Shown in pieces: positions 53,056-64,000 of a stretch of DNA of 64,000 bases. How positions within the stretch are numbered: position 1 is the first letter of the stretch; each line of letters begins with the position of its first letter. The stretch is from Prunella strophiata. Taxonomy: Eukaryota > Chordata > Aves > Passeriformes > Prunellidae. The stretch is from NCBI GenBank assembly GCA_036583965.1, contig JAZBQD010000030.1:55305551-55369550 (forward strand). Reading direction: 5' to 3'. A model generated the notes under the pieces. It was not told where the DNA came from and did not search any database. It saw only the letters and a list, made by a program, of their open reading frames with translations. Position numbers and translations under genes: made by a program.

Positions 53056-56000
53056 TTCATCAGTTTGAAGGGGACTAATCCATTGCCTCTTTGCTCAGTT
53101 GCAAGAAACTGCATTAGAAATATTTGAAAACATAATAAAAGTGTTTTAAAATCAAATTGTTTGAACTTCAACAATGTGTCATCATTTACAATGGATAAGA
53201 CATTGTTCTGCCAATAAATGAAGGGAAAATGAGAATTAATATTTGCTTTCAGATAATTGCCTGGGTCATACATTACATAATAAAACAGATGTGCTATAGA
53301 TAAATCAGAATTTGATCCTGAAAGCTGGGCTGTAAAAGTATTAATTTATTTTTTCCTTGTCTGCCAAAAAGTTTCCAGAATTACCAATAGCTTTCCATTT
53401 CATCAGCTTTGAATACATGGAAATGTTGAGGCTTGTCCCTGCAAGTTGGTTATCCTGAGAGATTGCAGTCAAAAGGTTTACTGAAAATTTTCCTGCTACT
53501 AAAAGTCATGTAAGGATTGATCAGCTGTGATTTTTGGTTCCCCGGGGACAATGGGGATGGGATACAGGAAAGAAATTAGTGGGTGAAGCATTGATAATAT
53601 TTCTGTCTCTACTTTATGCTAAAAGGTCTGTGATAGTCGTAAGTGTTGAAGCACCCAATTCTTTATGAGTATAATAAAGCCACTGAAGGGTAAGTTACAA
53701 TAACATATTGATGATGGATTCTTTAATAATATACCCTTTAAAACACATTATACCAAAGGAGAAAAATGGAAATGGATTTCCACTCCCCTACAAGCCCAGC
53801 TTTACTATTTTTGTACCAGAAAACAAAGTTACATTGATCTGATTTGCATATTAATTGGCAAAATGTGTTCATTTTCCAGGCCAACTAAAGGATTTTTTTG
53901 TGGTTGAAAGCTGATGGATATGAATGATTTGTGTGGGGAAGAACTCCAGGGTTTCAGAAGAATGATGGAGGGCTTTACATGTGGCTCCTGCTAGGAAGCA
54001 ATCCAGTGTTTTGTTTTCCCATCTTGCTTCCCTCAGGCTCTGGCAAGACAGGTTTGCTCGAAGGCACCCTCTCTCCTCCTGTCTCCTTCATTATCCAAGG
54101 GAGGAGGAGCCTTTTGCAGCTTTGCAGCTTTAGGGCTCATTTTTCCCTATCACAAAAATAGAAGTTTGGGGTTTTTTATGAGGGACAGTTTTGGAAAACA
54201 CAAGGCCACTCCTGATAGCTGGTATGTGAAATGATAAATGTGCCAGGATCCAGAGTACAAATTATAGCTTCCTGTCTTTTGGCTTGTTTTTAATTCAAGG
54301 CTGATTTTTTTTTTTTTTTTTTGGTCCCTTTCTGTCTCAGGTGTGCCAGGGGAGGATAATTTTCCTAATGTAAATTCATTTGATGAGATTGCAGAAACCT
54401 GATAGATATTGATGATTGATTATGAGGCTGGATTTCCAAATAAACTTAATTACAGTTTTACAGGTGATGAGTTTTAAGATATTTGAAAATTTGAAATTAA
54501 TATTTATAATTAATATGAGGAATAAATTGCAACAGCACAGCTATGTGGTGTGTTTGAGGGTATTATAGATGTGTATGTGAGTGAAAACACCACACTGTGC
54601 TAGAGAAAATATGTTATATTCATTAAAATAAAGTGTTCTGCTGAGGCTTTTTAGTGTGGGTGTTCTCCAGTTCTTTTCAAGGAAAGATAATGATGCACAC
54701 TGCAGGTGAAGAAGACTTTCACAGAGCTAATGTGAAATGATCCTAAGTCTAAAGTAAAGTTCTGCCAACAGGACAAAGCACTGAGGAGAAAGATTGCAGC
54801 CTTTTTTTGTTTTGAAAGAAGCTTGTTTAGAACTCTTCTGTTAAATTTCCTACAGCTATAGAAATGTCAGGATTTCCATCCCAGATCCAACAGTCCAGCC
54901 TGTATTCTTGGCTGTAGTTAACAAAAGGTATGTGAAGGTGCCCATTATCCAATGCAGACCAAATATAGAAAACATTTATTTATAACTTCTGTCATTTAAT
55001 AATTTTCTCAAGTTTTACAGTCTAAGACATAGCTTTTCCAGAAATGTTCTTGTTAGTGATATTGATCCTCTAGCTAGTGTTACATTTCCTTTTTTCTTCT
55101 TTTTTAATAAAAATAAGAGCTCTACATGTCTTTAAAAACAGATTAGAATGAAAAATTACTGATTTTTCATTTTAACTAAAAGGCTAAACCCCTACAACAA
55201 AAGGAGAATACTGCCAAATACATTGGCAGCCATGCAGGACTGAATTTATCCATGCTATACAATATCCAGGGCTGCATAGCTCAGTATTTACACTTACACA
55301 TGCACAAAACCCCCCAGACTCACCTATCACAGAGAGGTTTAGCCAATTTATCCAAAGCAAAATTCAGACTGAATTTACCTTCACCAGAATTTAGATATTC
55401 TATAAGTGCCACAGGACCATTAATAACAGCAGGTGTCTGGGTCTTCTCCTGGTCTCACTGGGAGCAGGAAAGGAAGCTCCAGCAAAATGTTGGGATAAAG
55501 TATCTTCCTGGGACACTGGTTACATGACTAGTCATACAGCTACAGAATTAGTAACATCATTCCTGGCTGGGCCTTCCTGCTTTCTTTGGAGATGTCACAT
55601 TTCAGTATGGCTGCTACTGGTACATCATTTTTAATAGTCCATGTAAAGGACTGGGGCATATTTTTTTCCTCTTATAGTGCCCTGGTGTCAGTCTGGAGGA
55701 ATGAGAAGCTGTCAGTGTTTCTACCCTAATTGTCTTTTTCTCTGGTGGAACCTGAGGATGTGGTTTCTGCCAGTTGCTGGTGGTGGTGAAAGGGGAATAT
55801 TGTCCTTTCTTTCTCTTTTGTCTTTCCTCTTTTCTCCCAGTACTGCCTCCTCATATGGGCCCATATGGGCCACTCCTGGAGCTAGATCCTTCTACCCTTG
55901 GATTAGTTCATTACTCCAGCTGATCCCAACCACATTGTCACGTTCCTTGATGCTTCTTGGCCTTATTAGGGCATTAATGCTGGTTGACAGAGGGGTCTGA

Positions 56001-59000
56001 CAAAACCCAGTGCTGGAGCAAAGCAAGTAGCAGGGAGCCAGACAGGAAACAGGCCTGTGAAATCAACAACCTAAAGTTTCTGTTATTTTAAGTTGCATGG
56101 TGGCACAGTGTGTTTTGAAAAGTGGGTGAGCAGCTCCATGGTTTGAAGGGAGTGCAAATGAGGGAGGGAACAAACCAAGGTGCTGGCAGTGGACTTCTCT
56201 CTCTCTGTGCTGAACCTCTGCAAGCACTAGGTGGCCTGCTTTTAAAGGAAATGGGCAATCCCATCCGATTCTGTGTGAAAGAGAAGATGAAAAGTACAAT
56301 TTGCACAAGTTGTGCATCTACTTTATACATCATGCTAGTCATGCTAAAACTCCCATCACCTCTGTGAAACACTAATCCTGTGTTGGAAGGAAGAGACACC
56401 ATCAGTGCTGGCATTGGTGCCCTCAAAGACACTGAGGCCAGAGGAGAATGGAAGGTAAGAGATGCAGCTGACCTGCAAAGTGTGGGACTCAGACATAGAA
56501 ACTGCATTTTGGCTGTGGTATTTAATGTCTTCTGGGAAAGTTCTCCTAATATTTGTAATTTGTGTTATCTCTCAAAGAATGACTTCTATTCTGGGCCACT
56601 AAAAAGAGTCAGCACAAAAGGAAAACTTTGATTTACCACAGGCCTTGAACCACTAAATAAAGAAAAGGAAAAAAATCAGTTAATATTGAATGCAAACAAA
56701 GCTTTGGTGAAATTGTAAGTGATTTAACAAATTTCCACAACATCATTACACATATCTTATGCTCACTGATATCTTACACATCAGAGTCCCTCAGTGCCAA
56801 AAACTAAGGTGCAACAGAATTTTAATATGGCATGTGCCCTAAAAATCTCCTTTTTCTCTCTTTAATTTGGGAGGTGAGAAACTGATGGCAGCAACAAGTG
56901 AGTCTGGAGCTAGAATGGGAACAGTAATGGATGGGTAAAATGTCATGTAACATCATTTCAGCACTGTGATTCCTTCAGGCAAACCCTAAAGCAACCTGAT
57001 GGTCAGATTCCCACAAATAACAAAGCAAGTAGGTCTACAGAGGACAGTAGTCCTCTCTAAATTAAAAAAAAAAAGTATTATTTCTTTCCACTCCCCCAGG
57101 GATTAGTTTGGATATCAGAAGCATTTAAATTGGGTATTAACTAAACAGATATAACAAGGGTTTATGATTCAAGTTTTTCTCCATTTAATCCAGCAAGGGA
57201 AAAAGTCCAGATTACCCAGCCAGCTAAGAAAACTGAGGACATTGAATCTTGTTTTCAAAATATATATGTTTTGAGATAGGATTTATATTGAAAAAAATAA
57301 GCCATTATGTATTTTTGATCCTGCTAGTAAATGATACAATAATTTAACTTCTATTTAAAAACTAGTGCTTCCATCAAGCCTTAATTGAGCTCAATCAGCT
57401 GTTAACAGTAGTTTTTATTGACTGAGAAATAAATGGTGATTGATTGGTCTGACATAGTTAATTGTTACTGTAGTTTTCAACAATTTAAGCTCATTTGCCC
57501 AGGCTACTCTTTCCACAATGTTTGAAAGATTTAATTAATACTCCTGTCAATAATTTAAATATGCCTAAGATTCTGTGAATTACAGAGTAATAATTTTTAT
57601 GGCCGAGTGGTCACAGAGAAATATATTGAAGTTTTAATTCTGAGAACATTTGATTTTTAAAGCAATATATACCTTCCTAAGACAACTCTGTGAAGGTTTT
57701 ACACTGCAACTGTAAAATTTATGCTGTTCATTATGTTTTGATGGAGCAGAGCTGGCACAGGGTATTGTCCCCTCCATCTCTCCCTGTGTAGCTCCCTAGT
57801 TCCTTTATAAATTCTCTAAGGAACATATTTGATTTTTATTCATATATAAACTCATTCAATTATTTTCTTTTGATGAGATAAGTAAGATAATAAATGAAAG
57901 ATGTGAATTCAACTGGCATCTGGAAAAATATTTTACAAGGCAGTCAGTGCTGTTTGATGCTCTCCCTCCTCTTGATCCAGAGTGTTGTCCCTGTCCCTAC
58001 ATTTCCTTGGGTTTACAGTCTGTGGAGTACCTGAAAGAAGATTCTCAAAACACAGTGGTGTGGAAGGTGAAGGCCCAAAAGAGAAGAAATGAGAGATGAA
58101 ATGCCAGAGCAGAATTATGTAAGCCTCATCTTCATAGAAAGTCAGTGCTTGAAAGAGAAAACTCATTTTATAGCTTCCTGTTCTATTCAAGTGCATGGGT
58201 TCTGGTTTCAGGAAGGGGTTGCCAACACTGCTCCAGGTAAGGCACTCTCCTCTAAACTGTCACTCTGCCTTCGATGAGGTGTTGGTCCAGAACCCACCTG
58301 CTCCTCTCTCAGTTTACTGAAGCTGGTGAAGGAGAAAGAATAGCATGAAAACCTTGCTACCAAGCTTTTAGTGCAGGTACTCAAAAGTGACCTCTGAACC
58401 TACAACCCTTAAAAAAGCAGCTTCCCCTCACTCCAAAAAAACCATGTTTTGGGAACAGCTCAATGGCATCTTCAAATTCTTGAACATTTTTTTCCTTTTT
58501 TTCACCTGAAAATAGACCCCCTGAGATTTCTGACTGACTGTATTAATGCTTTTAAGCAAGTTAGTTGGAAAACAACTCGTCAGGCATAAATCAGAAGAAC
58601 AAACTTTACACCACTTGCAGGCTCCTGTGTGACTTGACCTTCAGAGTACTGATGGCTTCAACAGTGGGTTGGAAAGGCTGTGCCCAGGAAGTCTCAGCAA
58701 AGCTGTGCTCCCTCAGAGGGAGGGAAAACACGCCATAGGTTGAATTGTGACACCATTAGCAGATGATTATTATTATTGTTACAAGGGCCATGTGTTAGGG
58801 ATTCAGAGGTATTACATGTCTGATTCTAATTAATGAACTGCTCTACTCAGAGGATAGCCTGACTGCTGGGAGAACACATATCTGCTGTTACATTAATGTC
58901 ACTAGGCAGCAGATGGATGATTTTTTTTTTTTTTTTTTTTAATGAAATTGAAGAAAGGAAATTGAACTTGGCAAAGTGTAACTGGGAAATGACAGTAGGT

Positions 59001-61469
59001 ACCTAAGAAGGGCTGAAGCCTTTGAGCCATGGGAGATGCAAATAGCAGCAAAAGGGCAGAGGGCAGGAATGAGTTCAGAGTGGCAAGTGCAGGCACAGCT
59101 GTGCACTGCTGTCAGGGAAAGGAAATGGAAACTAAAGCTAGAGCAAAAAATCCTGCTGCCTCAGTGAGGCATCTGCCACATCCCAGGATGTCTCATTTCA
59201 TCACCATGACATCTCTCATCTCCCCTCTCTATAAAAAGAAAGATGCACTTCCGTGTAGATCCCCTTGGTTCCCATCTGAAGGAGGAGGCATGGGCCAGCT
59301 GCTGCTTTCACTCATCTGTGAGCATTGGGCCAGGACAGAAGCTATTGCACCTGCCTTGTGTTTTGTCATGCTTTCAAGACAGATTCAATCCGTGACATCT
59401 TCTTACCATTGGATGGCTGGGGATGATCGAGGTCATGACTCCACTGACATATTTTATTGTGAAAAAGTATAATTATAAATACGATCAGAATGGTATTTGT
59501 ATAATTAGGGAAAAGTCTGCAATAATTCCAAAGGAAATGGGCCAAACAACTAGTTAAATACATGGCCAATTCAGGCTAATACCATACTCCTATATCTGCC
59601 TCCAGAATGAGCAGATTTTAAACTCAATACAAACTTGTAGTGGCCTGAATGGCATAACTTAAAAATAATTTTTGTTCCTCACTTTTTACCTATGCTCACT
59701 GTTCCAATATTTTAATATTAACATGAAATGTTAATACTGCACCAGTTTAATTTTTTGTCCTTGTAGTTTATCATGCCATCCCCACTAAACCTCTTTAAAT
59801 AATTTGCTACTATATTTTGTTTTAGACAAGACATCCATACAGTACTTTTTGATAAAATAACTCTGGGCAAGTAACTCTGTTAGATTTGCTTCAGCACTCC
59901 AATTTCAATGCTTGCCTGCTTACAACCTTCTTTTTTTCAGATTTTCATTAATTTAGTGATAGGAGTTAGAAGTTAGCACAGTTCTCAGACTTCATCATCA
60001 GTTATTTGGTGCCACTGAGATAAACTGGATTGATTATATGCCACAAGTATTACCTTGCAGTGTGAACAGTTCATTCATTTACCAAACTTTTCTCAAAATT
60101 ATTAAAAACCTCCCTCAGTGCATCTTCCAGGTTAAGGTTTATAATCCAGCTACTTTTTTCACATTCTTTTACTTCTTATTCACAGAAAACTGATTTATGG
60201 TCAAGATGAACTGTGGGAAGCCTACCTTACTGTGCAGTCTAACTTCTAGAAGAAATGCTGGAGAGTTCATGATGTCCAAACACCATCACACCCTGTCTCC
60301 TCATGTACTGCAGAGTGCCATCCCTAGTGGTGCCACCTACTTTACCCATGAGTTATTCCTCCTACTTCCAGTCTGTCCTTTATACTACAGCTTTGATTAT
60401 TGAAATCTACCATTTCAGTTCGGTTAAAGAAATTGAATCCTCCCAAAACACACCTAAAATTAAAGCACAGGCTTCAATCCTGAGAGAACTGTAAGCACCT
60501 GGAATTCATGGTGCACTGAACCCCCCAGGACTGACCTGCAAGCTTTCTGGGTTATCCATAAAATTGCCTCTCCAACGTAATGATCATTCAGGACAATGGG
60601 ATCCCAACCACAAGTCAGCTTCACAGATCACAAGATTACAGCCTTCATGAACTGACTTAGGTTCCTACACACTCTAATTTTCCTTCTGTATATGCCACTG
60701 ACTGTGGTTACTTTCACATCTTGTGCTAGGTACCAGCCTAGTAGCCCACTGACCTACAACACAGCAGCTGATGCTTTTCTGCAGAATGGCCCTCTGGAAT
60801 CAATCCCTGTGAGTGTTTGTGAGGGTTGGTGCCAGCGAGGCACAGCCCATATTGCTGAGGAAAAACGTGTTTGCTTTACAGCCACTTAGCCGTGGAAAAA
60901 CGTGTGCTACTGAATGTTCTGTTTTAATGGCTGCTTGTTACCATGGATGCAAATGCAAATCTGTTTTTACACTTAATACGCTGCGGGGCAGCAAGATCCA
61001 GCAGAAGATCCCTGCAAATGTAAACACCTACATGCACAGTGACCTACTTACATCTGGGTTTGCACGTAGCTGTGTAGAGGATGTATAAATATAAAAGCTG
61101 TATTCAAAGCCCCTAATTTAAAACAATTTTCAGGCAGTCCTTGGCAGACTGAGTAGAAATGATGCTTGACATTCATTCATCTAAATGTTATGTAGTTTTG
61201 AGTTTTCTTCTAAATTCTAAAGTCTCAGATTGTGCCAAGGAGTTGCCATTGCATTGATTTCAATGGTGAATTCTGGTTTAGATTTGATGACATTGGTAAG
61301 CAGCCCACATTTTGAGTGGATAACATCCAAAATTCAGTGTCATGATGTTCAAACATTTCCACTGATTTATAGACACACAATAAATTCAAGGACTTGTATA
61401 CATTGAATGCATTCTGTTTATTTGAGAAGGAAGATCTCATACGAGTGCCTGTTATGGAAGGCATCTCTT
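53056..61469. other. Upstream intergenic sequence, right part
   Basis: No gene was recognised. The sequence is AT-rich with T homopolymers. Homeobox/POU-type words cluster at about 53840-53860 (ATTTGCATATTAAT), 54340-54520 and 57370-57660. These resemble conserved non-coding sequence, but conservation cannot be judged from one genome. Confidence 0.55.
60855..60962. promoter_or_regulatory. Enhancer-like block with a double POU octamer
   Basis: Two ATGCAAAT octamers overlap at 60947-60954 and 60953-60960, directly after GTTACCATGG (60937-60946), a half-match to an RFX X-box. The 12-mer GGAAAAACGTGT occurs twice at 60859-60870 and 60894-60905. The surrounding sequence is complex, not repeat-like, and has no credible ORF. 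An enhancer role is inference. Confidence 0.4.
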
Positions 61470-64000
61470 ATCATGTACAATAAAATCAACCATTGCTTCC
61501 AGCAGAATACAAAAATACACATCTCAGTGACTTCCATACAATAATAAATATGTAATCATGCATCCAACAATAAAAAGGCACGGAAAACTGGTCACTTAGT
61601 AGTCATAAAAATTACTAACTATATTAACAAAGCCACCCAAATTATCTGTACAAGGAAATGTAACAATATATTCCAAAGGTGAAAACACATAAAACATCTT
61701 TAAAATAGTATATGCAATAAATACCTCAATCGTTTTTATATATTAAAAATAAAACTGTGCCATTGTAAACAGTATGTAAACAAACAAAATTCACTGTTCC
61801 TTACCATTATTACAAGTAAATAAAGCCAAAAGTTACACCCCTGCTCTGTTAGATATACTTCATTGGCAAGTTTTGTCAGGCAGTTTAAAGTTTTACTCTT
61901 TTCTGCAGCAAACAGAGCCTGCTATGTGTGTAATTCTAAGTATTAGAGCAATTGCTAAGCTTTAAAACTGACTGCCCAGGACATAGCAGGTCATCAAAGA
62001 GAACTGGAACTAGGAAAAGCAATTCTTGCAGTGTTATGGACAGAAGTCATTTATTTTTACTACATATAATAGTGTGGGTAAAACTCAGCGGTTTATATAA
62101 CACTGCTCTCCTACAGGACTCGAGGGGGCTGTACAGGGGTGGTGAGCATCCCTATTCCCTGGGGCAGAGAAAGTGAGGCACTCAAAGGTTAAATACACTG
62201 CCCCCAGTCTTACACCAGCTACACTGGCTGGAAACCAAAGGCAGAATCCAGACCTTTAGCCACTTCCTCCTCATTTCCTCAGATATCACATGGCCTTGCA
62301 GACAAATAAAGGTGTGTCCTGAACTCCAGCCCTGATTAGGAATTGCAGAAAGCCAACCAACACGCCAAAGGAAAGGTGTCTGCTCGCTTGGGCACCCATC
62401 TGCCCCCACTAACAACCACGGAAGCCTTGCCACCAAGTGAAGCAGGAGCACCACAGGAGCTTTCCCCCCACTAATCCGTGGTCAGAGCCACATTAGCAGA
62501 CTAACAAGCCCCTGTGTATCCTTCACAAGCCTACTGACTGCCTCAAATGTCTATTCTTTTGAGGTCTGTTTCTACAGCCAACAGACTCCTAGAAAGTTCA
62601 ACCAAGGTGCATATTTCCTGCCTTATTAGCAAGGGGAAGGATAGGAATCTGAATATGATCCTTTTTAAAACGAAATTATAAGGAAAATATTCCTGGAAGT
62701 GGTGGGCATTTGCACAGATGTCTTCCAAAAGAGCCTTGTGAAGGTAGGTGTCTGCTTTATTTCTTCAGCTTTTGATAACCTTGACATAACTACCTCATTT
62801 TACAAGTCCAACTATCCCTGGGATGACTATCTATGATAAATATAAACTTACCTGTTCCCAACATATGTATTTCAAAGTGCATGACAGCTCTTGTTTGAAA
62901 ATGATATTTTAGCCTTAGATGAAGAAACTAGGATGCATCTATTTAGCTGTTTCACAGCCATATGTTTTTTTTACAGGAAGAATACACTTTGAGCATACGT
63001 AATTAAAAGATACCCTGGAAAGGGATTTAGGAAGCGCTGCATTATGGTATTTTTCCTCCTTGTGCTATTAAAGAACTGTTCCTTCTGCCTCTAGACAAGT
63101 GATTTCTCTAATGTCAAGCAGTTGTCTGACTTGCCTTACCACCTAACATTTTCATCATTTTAATTGATCCATGGAATATAAAAAGTCATTCAACACACTG
63201 GCTCTGAAGATACCTCCATGTCTTGATGAGAAGCTTAAAGCCACATACTTACTATGTAAAATTTTTTTCCCCAATAAGGTACTTTTGGATAAGGTACTTC
63301 AAGTGTCTCATACCAGATCTGCAGAGACAGGTGAGCTGCATGAAATCAGTAGGTACAGAAAACAGACTGGACTACTTTTTATTTATCAATGAATATTTCT
63401 TCACATTCACCTGCCACATTGCATTCCCTCTTTGTGAGAGGAGAGAGGCATGAAAGGTGATTTCTTTTTAGATGATTCTGTATTAAATCTTACAAAAGTT
63501 ATTTTAGAAGGTATTTTCTTAGACATATTCAAGGACCAGATCAATGAAAGATTCTGTACAGTCTCTGAGGCATGTATTCCCACCTGTGTTGTAGTTTGCA
63601 GGTTCAGTAGAAAAATCCAAATAGAAACTGCAGATTTCACATTGGGAAAAAATAAATACATTTCACTCATTTAAAAAATTATCACAGTAGGAAAATAGCC
63701 AGTAAACAATAGATTCAGAGGGGTTTAATCTTGGCCCCAGTGAGATCAATGGGAGTTTTGCCATGGATTTCAAAAAAGCCAAAATTTCACCCAGAATCAT
63801 ATACAATTCTTTAGCTGACAACAATCATAAACATCCTGCCACCCCATTGTATAAGTTAAATATTAATAAGCATCTGTAAACATCCTGCAATTTATCTGAT
63901 ATAAAAAATACTATAATAAAAACAATGCAGCATCTCAAGCACTGTATAGTTTTAAGTTTTTTTGGCTCTACACACAAGTTGGCATTGTTATATTGGGCAA
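61470..64000 (-). other. Possible 3' UTR of the neighbouring minus-strand gene (DGKH by synteny)
   Basis: Read on minus, 61860-61470 is T-rich with 3'-UTR-like composition and has AATAAA-type signals further along (for example near 61417). In mammals DGKH lies just upstream of AKAP11 in the same orientation, separated by a short gap. No DGKH coding exon is visible, so this is an inference from gene order and composition only. Confidence 0.25.
63721..63793. repeat. Ancient palindromic amniote interspersed repeat (MITE-like)
   Basis: A left half beginning gggtttaatcttggccccag and a right half ending aaatttcaccc form an imperfect inverted repeat around gggagttttgcca. I recognise this pattern (tggcccca...tcaatgggagttttgcca...tttcaccc) as a widespread ancient repeat in reptile and bird genomes. 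I cannot name the family with certainty. Confidence 0.55.

Overview
The window is vertebrate nuclear DNA, most likely from a bird. It shows spliced exons with GT-AG borders, large AT-rich introns, CR1 LINE fragments in both orientations, and a solo class-II-type retroviral LTR. The LTR resembles passerine elements, but that resemblance is from memory only. There are no prokaryotic features.

One protein-coding gene is supported: AKAP11 (A-kinase anchoring protein 11, AKAP220) on the minus strand. I could place eleven coding exons between 36463 (start ATG) and 4302-4300 (stop). One exon is a giant internal exon of about 4.6 kb (24010-19372). A probable non-coding first exon ends at a splice donor at 44579. 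The 3' UTR fills the left end of the window. Intron phases and exon order match the mammalian gene. The reconstructed protein is about 1951 residues, against about 1901 in human. As written, however, the coding sequence carries four single-base insertions: one in exon 4 near 27136, and three in exon 7 near 22484, 21393 and 20370. Each breaks the frame inside an otherwise conserved motif.

Layout, left to right: 1-4299, AKAP11 3' UTR; 4300-36513, coding exons and introns. The last intron holds a complete 625-bp solo LTR (6774-7398) and a CpG-rich block (about 6240-6665). Intron 1 (36514-44578) holds a degenerate plus-strand CR1 and a shorter minus-strand CR1. A CpG-island promoter region (about 43900-46500) contains a 1542-bp hexanucleotide array, (TCCCTG)n on plus and (GGGACA)n on the AKAP11 sense strand. 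It is 257 units long, of which 247 are consecutive and perfect.

From 46500 to 64000 I see no coding exon. In mammals DGKH lies upstream of AKAP11 in the same orientation, so this should be the DGKH-AKAP11 interval, and the far right could include part of a DGKH 3' UTR (inference). It contains several enhancer-like blocks, including a paired POU octamer at 60947-60960, and an ancient palindromic repeat near 63721.

The two points most worth checking are the insertion-only frameshift pattern in AKAP11 and the long, pure G-quadruplex-prone hexamer array at its promoter. I found no convincing new multi-gene system.
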